A DNA stretch of 64,000 nucleotides from an uncultured Rhizobiaceae group bacterium (lineage in GTDB: Bacteria > Pseudomonadota > Alphaproteobacteria > Rhizobiales > Rhizobiaceae), in contig CALGMR010000002.1 of assembly GCA_937958815.1 (NCBI GenBank), positions 241,439 through 305,438 of the forward strand, read 5' to 3'. A model generated the notes under the pieces. That model made no database searches. It was not told the DNA's origin and saw only the letters and a program-made list of their open reading frames with translations. Shown in pieces: positions 25,238 to 33,300 of the stretch (position 1 is its first letter; every line of letters starts with the position of its first letter). The translations under genes were made by a program, and so were the position numbers.

Positions 25238-26139
25238 GAGACACACTGAACCGCAGATCGCGCACGCGACGTGAAGCAACAGGAAAGACTATTCGCATCA
25301 ACGAACGCGACTTGCTGTGGATGCAAAAGCTACATGAACACGGTGCACTGAAAACATCGCATCTCTTGGCATTCAGTCAGCATCTTGGAAAGAACGAAGC
25401 GCGCGCCAAAAACCGTCTGACCGATCTCTTTCACGAAACGGCAGATGGTGAAGCAGAGCCGTATCTGACCAGACCAGCCCAACAGTTCCAAACCATAGAT
25501 GCACGATATAACGAACTGGTCTACGACCTATCACCATCGGGAAAACGTTTGCTAAAGAAACACGACCGTTGGCAAGAACCACAAGCCAGATCACCCGGCC
25601 CATGGTGGCACGGACACATGGTTGCCTGCATCACAGCAGATATAGAGATTGAAACAGTCAAACGCGACGATTTGAACTACATTGTTGGCTATCGCGTTCT
25701 ACAACGCGCTGAAACCACTTTGCGCTATCCGACAACGTTCAACGATCCAGTCACAGGCAGAACCGTTACCAAAGACCTTATTCCAGATGCATTGTTTGGA
25801 TTGGAGTACATAACGGACGATGGGCCACGCTATCGCTTCTTTGTGGTTGAGGCTGATCGAGGAACGGAACCGCTAACTTCGAGTGACATAAACAGGAAGT
25901 CGTTTAGACGGACGTTGTTGCAGTATGAGGAGTATGTGGGGCGAGGGCGGTACAAGGAGCATTTGAAGCTCACCGCTCCGATGGTGGTTTTGTATGTAGT
26001 TTCAAGTGAGGAAAGGCGAAAGACTTTGTGCAAACTTATGCAGCAGTTTGGCGCAAAGCAGATGCGAGGAAAGGCGCATTTCTGTTCTTTAGACGAAACA
26101 CCTGGCAGCAGAATGATTGGGTTGCAATCGCCAATGTAA
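25231..26139 (+). CDS. Replication-relaxation family protein
   Basis: A 302-residue protein. The N-terminal winged-helix is RINERDLLWMQKLHEHGALK. The C-terminal half contains PDALFGL, then FFVVEADRGTEPL, the pattern of the Replic_Relax family (PF13814), which has a PD-(D/E)xK-like strand order. Members are found in conjugative and mobilisable elements next to coupling ATPases and are thought to act in plasmid or element DNA processing. It overlaps the ATPase gene by 7 bp, so the three genes from 22590 form one operon. It may stand in for a relaxase, since no MOB relaxase is seen. Confidence 0.85.
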   Translation: MVRDTLNRRSRTRREATGKTIRINERDLLWMQKLHEHGALKTSHLLAFSQHLGKNEARAKNRLTDLFHETADGEAEPYLTRPAQQFQTIDARYNELVYDLSPSGKRLLKKHDRWQEPQARSPGPWWHGHMVACITADIEIETVKRDDLNYIVGYRVLQRAETTLRYPTTFNDPVTGRTVTKDLIPDALFGLEYITDDGPRYRFFVVEADRGTEPLTSSDINRKSFRRTLLQYEEYVGRGRYKEHLKLTAPMVVLYVVSSEERRKTLCKLMQQFGAKQMRGKAHFCSLDETPGSRMIGLQSPM

Positions 26140-26177
26140 AAACAATAGTAAATTGTTTCGCAAAGCAAAAATGAGCC

Positions 26178-26786
26178 TTATCTCAAAGGCCAATAGATGT
26201 GTGCTTTTTCATCCTGATAATCTGCAGTTCCCACCATAGCGGTACCATCTTCGTTCATTTTCAAGGTGCCCTTGACGGAATCATGCCGAAACGACAGCAC
26301 CTCACCGGTTACAGTTAAGCTGTTGTTAGAACGACATTCAGCGTGATTGCTGGGGTAAGTATTCGCACACCGCTTTTCGGGAAACTTGGACTTGATTTCA
26401 AGTGCGGATAACCCACCCCACTCATTAGAGTGCTTCTCCCATTTGGTTTGATCCTCATACTTTTCCTGTGGTCCAAAAGAAAATACAATCTCAGATCGAC
26501 GCATAATAATCTGCCAAAGAGCCATTGATCGAAGAACTCTGTCGTTACTATCCAGCGCGGCATTGATAGCTAAATCCACCAAGTCTGGTCTGTTAAGCTT
26601 GGTTATTCTGTTAAACAACACGTGACGGACGTTTGCATCATCACCAATAAGTGCCTCCTTGAGAACTTGAATTTCAACGGCCTTTTCTTCCACGCCTTTG
26701 AGCAGATTTTGAATATCTGAATCTGCCGCGTAAACGTTCTGATTTGAGAAGCCAATCAACAGGCCCATAATCAAATATTTTATCAT
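26178..26786 (-). CDS. Secreted hypothetical protein
   Basis: A 202-residue protein starting MIKYLIMGLLIGFSNQNVYA, a typical signal peptide with cleavage after YAA. The start at 26786 gives a 4-bp ATGA overlap with the upstream gene; ATG 26795 is the alternative. The middle has a helical HEAT-like stretch (NAALDSNDRVLRSMALWQII). The C-terminus is beta-rich, with two cysteines (KRCANTY, AECRSNN). No family is recognised. It is the second gene of a two-gene operon that diverges from the toxin gene. Confidence 0.65.
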   Translation of the reverse strand: MIKYLIMGLLIGFSNQNVYAADSDIQNLLKGVEEKAVEIQVLKEALIGDDANVRHVLFNRITKLNRPDLVDLAINAALDSNDRVLRSMALWQIIMRRSEIVFSFGPQEKYEDQTKWEKHSNEWGGLSALEIKSKFPEKRCANTYPSNHAECRSNNSLTVTGEVLSFRHDSVKGTLKMNEDGTAMVGTADYQDEKAHIYWPLR

Positions 26787-27529
26787 CCTAGGCATCCATC
26801 TATTTCCATTTGAGTTGTTAGCAGGTCAAGCAAGTCTGTAGTGACATTGTCCTCGTGATCCGTGATCAAGCTAGTCGCCATTTCGCATCGTGATTGAGCA
26901 GCGGTGGAACCACCCTTGTCAACGGATGTCAGGTAGCGATCGACTAGTCGATCATATGAACTGCTCTTGGGAGTTTCAGGAGCAGTTCGTGTTGCAACTC
27001 TTTTACGTTTGACAGCAGGTTGAGGTGCTTGGAGTAAATCTGCGTATGATCCCGCTGTGTTACAAAACACGTTACCACTCCGCGTATTGAGGTCGCAGAC
27101 CAAGTCTGAATGAACACGAACAGTTTTCGAGCGAGCCCCGTTTATCTTCACGGTTTTCCGCCCACGAACTTCTTTCACCGTTTTGGCACCAGAAGGCCAA
27201 ACAAAGGTGTCAAAGCACGTACCTGAAGGTTTGCATTTACGGCTAGCGCTACAGGCTTGATGATCAATCAAACGTCCATTGTTCCAAACATGGCACCATT
27301 GATCGTTCGCACCACCTCGCGTTGCTCTTCCACTGGTTGGTCGAGCTGATGTCGTCCTGCGCTGTCTGTTTTGTATGTTATCGATAACTTTTTCTCCAGT
27401 TTGTTGAATAACCTGACCCAACAAACTCCTCAGTGTATCTTTCACATCGCTACCCATAGCCGACCTTGGATAGAAAATAGCTAGAAAAATCAATGCAAAA
27501 TGGATTTTTTTAAAAATAAAGAGACGCAT
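26783..27529 (-). CDS. Secreted cysteine-rich hypothetical protein
   Basis: A 248-residue protein with signal peptide (FALIFLAIFYPRSAMGS). A cysteine-containing central module (QWCHVWNNGRLIDHQACSAS, then CKPSGTCFDTF) may be disulfide-bonded in the periplasm. Basic linkers follow. No family is recognised. The start is 86 bp from the divergent toxin start, so the two may share a control region. It is translationally coupled to the downstream secreted protein. Confidence 0.65.
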   Translation of the reverse strand: MRLFIFKKIHFALIFLAIFYPRSAMGSDVKDTLRSLLGQVIQQTGEKVIDNIQNRQRRTTSARPTSGRATRGGANDQWCHVWNNGRLIDHQACSASRKCKPSGTCFDTFVWPSGAKTVKEVRGRKTVKINGARSKTVRVHSDLVCDLNTRSGNVFCNTAGSYADLLQAPQPAVKRKRVATRTAPETPKSSSYDRLVDRYLTSVDKGGSTAAQSRCEMATSLITDHEDNVTTDLLDLLTTQMEIDGCLG

Positions 27530-27615
27530 ATCTGTATATCCCCCAAGATTGTCGACATAAGACTAGATTAAATGTTATGTGACAAGCAACGTATTTTGGT
27601 TTGTTGGGGAAAATC

Positions 27616-30042
27616 ATGTCGCTTTATAGAAACGTTGCTCTTTTTGCATTCGTCCTTGCATTGGTCTCAATTCCAACAAGCGCAGCACAGGCTTCTCCCT
27701 TTCGAAATCATTTTGAGTTTTCAAAAACTGAACAAGCAAAAGATGGTGTTGTAGTTTTAGCTGAAACACGTCGAGAGAAAGCTCGCAAACGCAAACTAAA
27801 AAAACGTTTGCGTAAGCAGTTAAGACGCAAGCAAAAAGCGCTACAACGCGCACAAAGAAAACAACAACGTAACAATAATGCTGCACGTCGTCAGCAAAGA
27901 GATCAGCGCAGACAAGAACGGCTGAGGCGCTCCCAACAGAGAGAAGAGCAAAGCAAAGCAGCCAAACGTCGACAACGTAACGTGGAGCGACTACAGACAC
28001 GTGCAGACAAGAAACGTCGCAAACAGCTGAGGAAAGAACAACGACGGATCAGGAAGGCTGAAAAACGCAATCGTCAAAGAGCTATAACTCAAAACGACAA
28101 CTCTCGTAGAACGCAAATTGAGCATCTTCGTAGACAAGCGCTACAGCGCCAACAAGGACAAAGCAAAAAAGAGCAAAAACGTGCTCTAAGGAAACAGCTA
28201 CGCGAGAAACGTAAGCAACTGAAACGCGAGCAACGCAGAATTGCCCGTCAGAACCGAAATCAAAGAGATTCGAATGCATCAGACAATGCGGATCGAAAGG
28301 CAAAAATTGAACGTTTGCGGCAACAAGTTCAATCAAAAGAACTTCGCGGGAAATCCAAAAAGAAACAAGAGCGTGCATTGCGTAAACAACTCCGCAAGAA
28401 GCAACGACAACTGGCTCGTGAGCAACGCAAAATTGCAAAGCAACAACGCAAACAAACAAGAACTGTCAATTCGGGCGACAGCGAACGCAAAGCAAAAATT
28501 GAACGTTTGCGAAGTCAGGTCTCATCCAAACAACTTCAGGGTAAAAGTAAGAAAGAACAGAAAAGAGCTCTGCGAAAGCAACTGCGTGAAAAGCAAAGAG
28601 AGCTGAAACGTGAACAGCGACGCATAGCTCGTCAGCAACAGCAATCAAATGGTTCAAGCAATAATGATCGCCAAGCAAAAATTCAACGCCTTCGTCAACA
28701 AGTGCTGGACAATCAACTCAATGGAAAATCAAAAAAGCAGCAAAGGCGTATGTTGCAGAAACAACTGCGTGAGAAACAAAAACAGCTAAAGCGCGAACAA
28801 AGAAAAATAGCGAGACAACAACAAAATTCTAAACCTCAAAAGGGACTTAGTAGAGCCGACAAAATCAAAGCCCTTCAAGCTCAAATTGATCAAAAACTAA
28901 AGGGTAAGTCTCGCAAAGAGAAAAAAGCAATCATCGCAATTGCGAAACGCAGCTTGGCTGAAAAGCAACGCAAGAAAGCTCTGTCTCTAACAGCAGATCA
29001 GAGACGCCAAAAAGTGTTAGCGTTACAGTCGCAACTCAAAGCCAAACAAAGCGAATTGGCTGCAGCCAGAGCACGTGCGGCTGCCAAGAAAAAGACAACA
29101 ACTAAAACCCTGACCGCAGAGCAGTTGCAGTATAGAATTGCGAAACAGAATGCTGAGTATCAGAAGAAGAAACAGGCTGCAAAGCTGGCGTCAATTACAA
29201 AAGAAAATGAAATTAAAAGACTGGCTGCGTCGGCTCAAAACAGAAGAAAAGCGAAAGCTGCTCTCAAACAAACCAGTTCGCGTAATCTGGCGGATTATGG
29301 TAAGATTGCAGACAGCAGTCACAAGGGTATTTATTGGCTTTGTGAAAAAAATAGTTGCCATCCATTCTTGAGAGACAAGCATACTTGGCGTGACAAAGCT
29401 GCGTTTGCGAAATTGAAGTTAGGAAAAGCTGCTGGATACACGATAGATAACCCAGGAGAGATCGCGTCAAAGTCCGCTGACAAAGTCCAATTGAGTCTCG
29501 ATGGCGCCTCTCTTGTTCCGGTTGTTGGAACATTTGCCGATGGAGCTAACACCGCCATATCGGGAACTCGAGCGGGCTACAACGCCGCCATTGGTAACAA
29601 AAATGCAGCCAAAACACATGCAGGTAATGCGCTACTGAGTGGTTCAGGACTTATTGTCCCGGGCTCCTCGAGTGCTACGAACAAAGTTGCTGCATCTGCA
29701 CTCAAAAAAACTAATGAGTTTACCAGAAATGTTTGGAAACCAAAATTCAAACAAGGAAAATCTGCTACCAAGTACCGCAAACACCAAATCGATTTCCAGA
29801 ATGCACTGGGTGTCAGGAGGTACAGTTACGATCAATATGTGGCTGACGCAAAATTTGTTGCCAAGAACGGCACCTATGTCAAAGAACTAAACGGGTATGT
29901 TCGCATAATTGGAGGTGCCAGCAAACACGCCAAATATGCCTTCACTGGAATTGATAGAAAGACCAACGAAATTACAACATTTCATGTTATGCGAGCATCG
30001 AAGCTAGCTAAAGAAGCGCCAAGTTTAAAAATATCAAAATGA
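27616..30042 (+). CDS. Secreted toxin-like protein with long basic coiled-coil repeats and pre-toxin domain
   Basis: An 808-residue protein. The signal peptide ends near SIPTSAAQASP. Residues about 50-540 are very rich in Lys, Arg and Gln and built from about four ~60-residue repeats around IERLRQQV, then GKSKKEQKRALRKQLREK, predicted as long helices. A linker follows. Then comes a pre-toxin-like segment, LSLDGASLVPVVGTFADGAN, with GTRAGYNAAIG after it, the pattern placed before toxin modules in polymorphic toxins. The last ~100 residues (VWKPKFKQGK to KLAKEAPSLKISK) would be the toxin. The next gene overlaps by 4 bp (ATGA), as an immunity gene should. ATG 27616 has GGGGAAAA upstream. Confidence 0.75.
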   Translation: MSLYRNVALFAFVLALVSIPTSAAQASPFRNHFEFSKTEQAKDGVVVLAETRREKARKRKLKKRLRKQLRRKQKALQRAQRKQQRNNNAARRQQRDQRRQERLRRSQQREEQSKAAKRRQRNVERLQTRADKKRRKQLRKEQRRIRKAEKRNRQRAITQNDNSRRTQIEHLRRQALQRQQGQSKKEQKRALRKQLREKRKQLKREQRRIARQNRNQRDSNASDNADRKAKIERLRQQVQSKELRGKSKKKQERALRKQLRKKQRQLAREQRKIAKQQRKQTRTVNSGDSERKAKIERLRSQVSSKQLQGKSKKEQKRALRKQLREKQRELKREQRRIARQQQQSNGSSNNDRQAKIQRLRQQVLDNQLNGKSKKQQRRMLQKQLREKQKQLKREQRKIARQQQNSKPQKGLSRADKIKALQAQIDQKLKGKSRKEKKAIIAIAKRSLAEKQRKKALSLTADQRRQKVLALQSQLKAKQSELAAARARAAAKKKTTTKTLTAEQLQYRIAKQNAEYQKKKQAAKLASITKENEIKRLAASAQNRRKAKAALKQTSSRNLADYGKIADSSHKGIYWLCEKNSCHPFLRDKHTWRDKAAFAKLKLGKAAGYTIDNPGEIASKSADKVQLSLDGASLVPVVGTFADGANTAISGTRAGYNAAIGNKNAAKTHAGNALLSGSGLIVPGSSSATNKVAASALKKTNEFTRNVWKPKFKQGKSATKYRKHQIDFQNALGVRRYSYDQYVADAKFVAKNGTYVKELNGYVRIIGGASKHAKYAFTGIDRKTNEITTFHVMRASKLAKEAPSLKISK

Positions 30043-30425
30043 AAGAAATTACTTTAATAGAAGACGATAGGTCATCGCGGGAAGCCTTTTTTCAGGCAAG
30101 CTACAATGGTCAAATATTCCCCATATTTTGTTATCCTTACGACCCTCAATATGACTATCGAACAAGAGGTGAATTATTTGGAGATGTCTTCGGTGCAATT
30201 GAGTTTAGCTCCTGTGACACACAGTGTGTGATTGCGATTGGTGGTTCTACTCATTGTGATATGGTGGCAAAAGTCAATTCGCTGTCCCCTTTTAAAATTG
30301 TTCTAGGAGAATTTTCAATTGAATTGGCTGGAGATTTCCCATCAGGAATTGCTATCGGAGATTGCTTGAAAATATGTTCCGTTCGAGTTGAATTTCAAAA
30401 AGGAAACACTTCGGGTGAAGTGTAA
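30039..30425 (+). CDS. Probable immunity protein for the preceding toxin
   Basis: A 128-residue acidic, beta-rich cytoplasmic protein without signal peptide (MKEITLIEDDRSSREAFFQA). The start overlaps the toxin stop by four bases, and a terminator follows, so the two form a closed pair. Small acidic proteins placed directly after a polymorphic toxin are typically immunity proteins. The sequence matches no immunity family I recognise, so the role rests on context. Confidence 0.65.
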   Translation: MKEITLIEDDRSSREAFFQASYNGQIFPIFCYPYDPQYDYRTRGELFGDVFGAIEFSSCDTQCVIAIGGSTHCDMVAKVNSLSPFKIVLGEFSIELAGDFPSGIAIGDCLKICSVRVEFQKGNTSGEV

Positions 30426-30430
30426 TTCAA

Positions 30431-30450
30431 AAAACGGCTCCCGCCGTTTT
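30431..30450. terminator. Bidirectional terminator after the toxin/immunity pair
   Basis: Hairpin AAAACGGC-TCCC-GCCGTTTT. It has A-tract and T-tract flanks and serves both the plus-strand immunity gene and the converging minus-strand gene. Confidence 0.8.
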
Positions 30451-30458
30451 CATTCCCG

Positions 30459-30908
30459 CTATAAAGCCTCTTCCGCCAAGCTCAGCGCCTCAAACAAGAT
30501 CGTTTGAAGCGGTTCCGTTTCCCAAATCTTCGGGCGTCTTGGTGTCCAGTCTGCAATGGATGGATAGCGTTCACAGAGTGCTGCGATCTCTTCGTACTTG
30601 TTGTTGTATCGTTGAATTCGAATAGCATCGGCATGGTGCGCGTCGGCTTCGATACAAACCTGTTCGATAGCTTCAATGTTCTTGATCGTTCTACCGCGCT
30701 TACGGCTGTGCGGGGTTAAACGTTCAGTGATCAGAATGTCCGGCTCATATCGTTCGATCCATGCTTTGATTTGCTTTGCGGCGTTGTCGGGGCTCTTGCT
30801 GGCTTTGACAGACAAGCCCCATCCCATGAGTTCGCCATCCACCATGAACACATAGCCAATTTTCTTGTACGATACCGCTATGGCCATTGCGGTGTATGCC
30901 TTATTCAT
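30459..30908 (-). CDS. RuvC/RNase H-fold-like protein
   Basis: A 149-residue protein. Its strand pattern AMAIAVSYKKIGYVFMVDG, then DILITERLTPHSRKRGR, resembles the RNase H/RuvC fold (first strands plus an acidic residue ending strand 4). The first catalytic Asp expected in RuvC (IDxG) is not evident, so activity is uncertain. The start overlaps the upstream XRE gene by 8 bp, forming a two-gene unit. A resolvase or DNA-binding role in the island is inference. Confidence 0.5.
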   Translation of the reverse strand: MNKAYTAMAIAVSYKKIGYVFMVDGELMGWGLSVKASKSPDNAAKQIKAWIERYEPDILITERLTPHSRKRGRTIKNIEAIEQVCIEADAHHADAIRIQRYNNKYEEIAALCERYPSIADWTPRRPKIWETEPLQTILFEALSLAEEAL

Positions 30909-31251
30909 CCACCTCTTTTTTTAAGATGCCCAAACGGTGATACAGGCTGTTCAGTGTATCCAGCCGCTTGGTGTGGAGACGTTCCCACTTGGCTGGTTCA
31001 GACGGCATATTTGATAATCGTTTGTGTAGCTGTTGTCTGATCGTTCTCGTGGTCAGACGAAGCAATTGTTCTGCAGAACGTCCATATATCAGACACAGAG
31101 CGGTCAGCTCTGCAGCAGACAGTTTTGCTTTTCCATTTTGCAACCGTGAGATACGAGTTTTTGACACACCCAACAAATGCGCAGCGTCCTGTTGAGACAG
31201 GCCACTGTCTTTGCGGCTGATACTAAGATCAACCGAGAGTTCTTTCTTCAT
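30901..31251 (-). CDS. XRE-family helix-turn-helix regulator
   Basis: A 116-residue protein starting MKKELSVDLSISRKDSG. A clear helix-turn-helix follows: LSQQDAAHLLGVSKTRISRL. The C-terminal part is helical and basic. The start at 31251 has an AGAAAG-type site upstream. It is coupled to the RuvC-like gene by an 8-bp overlap. The 13-bp dyad at 31301-31335, 50 bp upstream, is a plausible operator. Confidence 0.8.
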   Translation of the reverse strand: MKKELSVDLSISRKDSGLSQQDAAHLLGVSKTRISRLQNGKAKLSAAELTALCLIYGRSAEQLLRLTTRTIRQQLHKRLSNMPSEPAKWERLHTKRLDTLNSLYHRLGILKKEVDE

Positions 31252-31299
31252 ATTTCTTTCTGTTAGCGTTTCACGTTTGTAATGTTCGCCGTAGTTCAT

Positions 31300-31851
31300 G
31301 CGTCTTCCGCATGGCCGTAGCTCATGCAGAAGACGTACACTCAGTATATACCGTATCTGATGACAGCAAAGTAGGCTTCATATGCCTAAATCCGCATCTC
31401 GCCGCACTACAGGCGGGTTCCATATATCGGTATTCACATCTCGTATATGGAGAGAAACTTAGATGGGTTAACACCCATCCGTGATGTGATACCGACAAAC
31501 AAAACTTGCTGCATCCAACCCCACTGACACAGTATCGTATCAAAGAAGAATACCCGTCATAGAGGGCATGGTTTGCATAAACAGGGCATCCGAGCGTGCT
31601 CTATCTCAACCTTCGGCTTCGACCAAGCCAAACAGAGTTTGTCTTGTCCCATACGGGTAACGATCACTGATGCAGACAAGGGCGGCTATTGCCGACACTA
31701 TTTGATTAGATTGTGAAGTGGCTTGGGACGGTCTGTAAGGCACAGTGTGCCTGACAGACCTATTGCGATGTTGTGAGGGGCGGGGGCTGTCAATGGCTGC
31801 GCAAGTCGCTACGCGACCATTGACAGAACAGAGATCGAAACCAGCGTTCCG
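31300..31851. other. Hairpin-rich noncoding segment (possible oriT, structured RNA or control region)
   Basis: About 550 bp with no supported gene but several strong dyads. 31301-31313 pairs with 31323-31335 (one mismatch). GATGGGT 31462-31468 pairs with ACCCATC 31473-31479. GGTCTGT 31730-31736 pairs with ACAGACC 31754-31760, enclosing GGCACA-G-TGTGCC. CTGTCAATGG 31787-31796 pairs with CCATTGACAG 31817-31826. The density is unusual for this window. In an island with two coupling ATPases it could include a transfer origin, but no relaxase site is recognised. Confidence 0.5.
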
Positions 31852-32316
31852 CTATTTGAGTTTGGCAATTTTTCCCAAGCCAAGACGTTCCAGTTTCGAA
31901 ATCGTTTCCACATAAGGAACGTTGTTCAACAAAGCCTTTGCCAGCCCGCTGCGCAGTTGAGAAATAGTCATGCTGTCAGAGTATTTCCCGTAAGGAACGG
32001 TGTTATTAAATGCAACGTCTTTGAAGATGAACAAGCAGCCAGGATTAACTTCCTTGCTGATACCAGCCCACGAATTATTAGCTGCGTTAAGGCAGCGGAC
32101 GAATGCTCGTTGATTTCCAAAACACTCACCATCAATCAGTTCCTTAAAGTTCATGCTGCGGTAGCCTTGAACACATTGATTTTCACTCAAAAAGACTTTT
32201 GCACCCATCAGCCCACCAAAGCTATCTATGGTGTTTTGAGCCTGTGCTGCAGGAACTGAAGCACAAGAAAAAGCTGCAACTGTAGCAAGGTGAATTGGAC
32301 GAAGTAGTCGGGCCAT
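31852..32316 (-). CDS. Secreted/periplasmic hypothetical protein
   Basis: A 154-residue protein starting MARLLRPIHLATVAAFSCAS, with a signal peptide cleaved after PAAQAQ. GGAGTT lies upstream of this ATG; the ATG at 32328 is an alternative. Four cysteines occur in the mature part (ENQCVQGYRS, DGECFGNQRAFVRCLN, NPGCLFIF), suggesting disulfides. No family is recognised. It is transcribed away from the inverted repeat pair, so its promoter lies in or next to the candidate switch region. Confidence 0.65.
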   Translation of the reverse strand: MARLLRPIHLATVAAFSCASVPAAQAQNTIDSFGGLMGAKVFLSENQCVQGYRSMNFKELIDGECFGNQRAFVRCLNAANNSWAGISKEVNPGCLFIFKDVAFNNTVPYGKYSDSMTISQLRSGLAKALLNNVPYVETISKLERLGLGKIAKLK

Positions 32317-32333
32317 TGGTAACTCCATTGTTT

Positions 32334-32360
32334 TGCAACCATATTGGCAATAGTGTTGCA
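32334..32360. repeat. Left 27-bp inverted-repeat site of candidate recombinase switch
   Basis: A near-palindromic site of form TGCAAC-N15-GTTGCA with central TTGGCAA. It matches the reverse complement of 32467-32493 at 25 of 27 positions. Its arms resemble tyrosine-recombinase binding arms around a 7-bp core. Confidence 0.65.
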
Positions 32361-32466
32361 ACACGTTGAAATCATTGGCTCTAATGTCCTTGCAAACGTC
32401 ATTTTTGATGCTAAGATTCCGCTATCGCGCTCGAAAACGCTTGTGTTTTCAAGCCTCAACACACTC

Positions 32467-32493
32467 TGCAACACTATTGCCAATAATGTTGCA
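32467..32493. repeat. Right 27-bp inverted-repeat site of candidate recombinase switch
   Basis: Inverted partner of 32334-32360, with central TTGCCAA. It ends 35 bp before the FimB-sized recombinase start. The 106 bp between the sites contains the dyad GAAAAC-N6-GTTTTC, near 32439. Confidence 0.65.
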
Positions 32494-32528
32494 CGAAATC
32501 ACACGTTCCGTGCGCGATTACCCTTCCT

Positions 32529-33128
32529 ATGAAACGTCCCACATCACGTATGCGGCTGTATTCCAAAGACGGAAACAGATTGTATCTTAACCAGCATGAG
32601 CGTGAGTGTTTCTTGCAGGTGGCACAACAACAAGAGCCTCATATCAAGCTGCTGTGTCTTGTCTTGTTCTACAGTGGTTGCAGGCTGTCAGAAGCGCTTA
32701 ATCTGCGAATGCAGGACATACAGCTACACGAAGGCCTGTTGTCCATTCAGAGCCTGAAAAAGCGCAATGATGACCATGTGCGTGAGGTGCCTGTACCTAA
32801 ATCATTGCTGCAAGACATACAGTCTCATTGCCACCATTGCTCAGCACACGAAACCCTATGGCACCGTCACAGAAGCACCGCATGGCGACAGATCAAACAG
32901 GTCATGAAACAAGCCAATATCACCGGACTGCAAGCCAGTCCCAAGGGCTTACGTCATTCCTTCGGTGTGACTTGTATGTTGTTCAATATCTCTCTGTCAT
33001 TGGTTCAGAAGTGGATGGGCCATGCAGACCTGAAAACCACTGCAATCTATTCACAGGCAGTCGGAGAAGAAGAACGTCAAATGGCACAGCGCCTATGGCA
33101 GCGAGATACGGAAAGCAGCACGTCCTAA
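32529..33128 (+). CDS. Short tyrosine recombinase (FimB/FimE-sized)
   Basis: A 199-residue protein that is almost only a catalytic domain. FYSGCRLSEALNLRMQDI has the first Arg. SLKKRNDDHVREVPVPKS is the Lys region. GLRHSFGVTCMLF corresponds to the H-x-x-R motif region (in variant form), and WMGHADLKTTAIYSQ holds the second His and the Tyr nucleophile. The small size without an N-terminal core-binding domain is like FimB/FimE invertases. Two inverted 27-bp sites lie directly upstream, which fits a local inversion role. Confidence 0.87.
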   Translation: MKRPTSRMRLYSKDGNRLYLNQHERECFLQVAQQQEPHIKLLCLVLFYSGCRLSEALNLRMQDIQLHEGLLSIQSLKKRNDDHVREVPVPKSLLQDIQSHCHHCSAHETLWHRHRSTAWRQIKQVMKQANITGLQASPKGLRHSFGVTCMLFNISLSLVQKWMGHADLKTTAIYSQAVGEEERQMAQRLWQRDTESSTS

Positions 33129-33168
33129 CCGCTACAGAAAACGCTCCGCACAGCTATCATATTTGTAT

Positions 33169-33300
33169 ATGGACGAACACCTAGAAGAATACCTGCGACT
33201 GTGTCAGCGCATATATGAACGTATGGAACGTGAAGGAACATGGCCTTGGAAGGAAAACTTACCAACTAACAACAACACAGATGAAAACAACTCAGAATGA
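33169..33300 (+). CDS. Small acidic hypothetical protein (43 aa)
   Basis: The peptide MDEHLEEYLRLCQRIYERME continues REGTWPWKENLPTNN. It overlaps the serine recombinase start by 20 bp, and its codon pattern looks coding. I have the impression that similar short proteins with Y-L-R-L-C...R-M-E-R-E-G-x-W-P-W occur beside recombinases in alphaproteobacterial islands, but the function is unknown. It is too short for usual gene callers. Confidence 0.55.
   Translation: MDEHLEEYLRLCQRIYERMEREGTWPWKENLPTNNNTDENNSE

Noticed and set aside
27616..28000. Histone-like or nucleoid protein
   Set aside because: The very basic composition is suggestive, but a signal peptide, coiled-coil repeats and a C-terminal pre-toxin segment point to a secreted protein.
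28082..28459. Minus-strand ORFs within the basic coiled-coil gene
   Set aside because: They arise from the biased Lys/Arg/Gln codons on the opposite strand and encode low-complexity Val/Ala/Leu/Phe/Cys-rich sequence with no domain.
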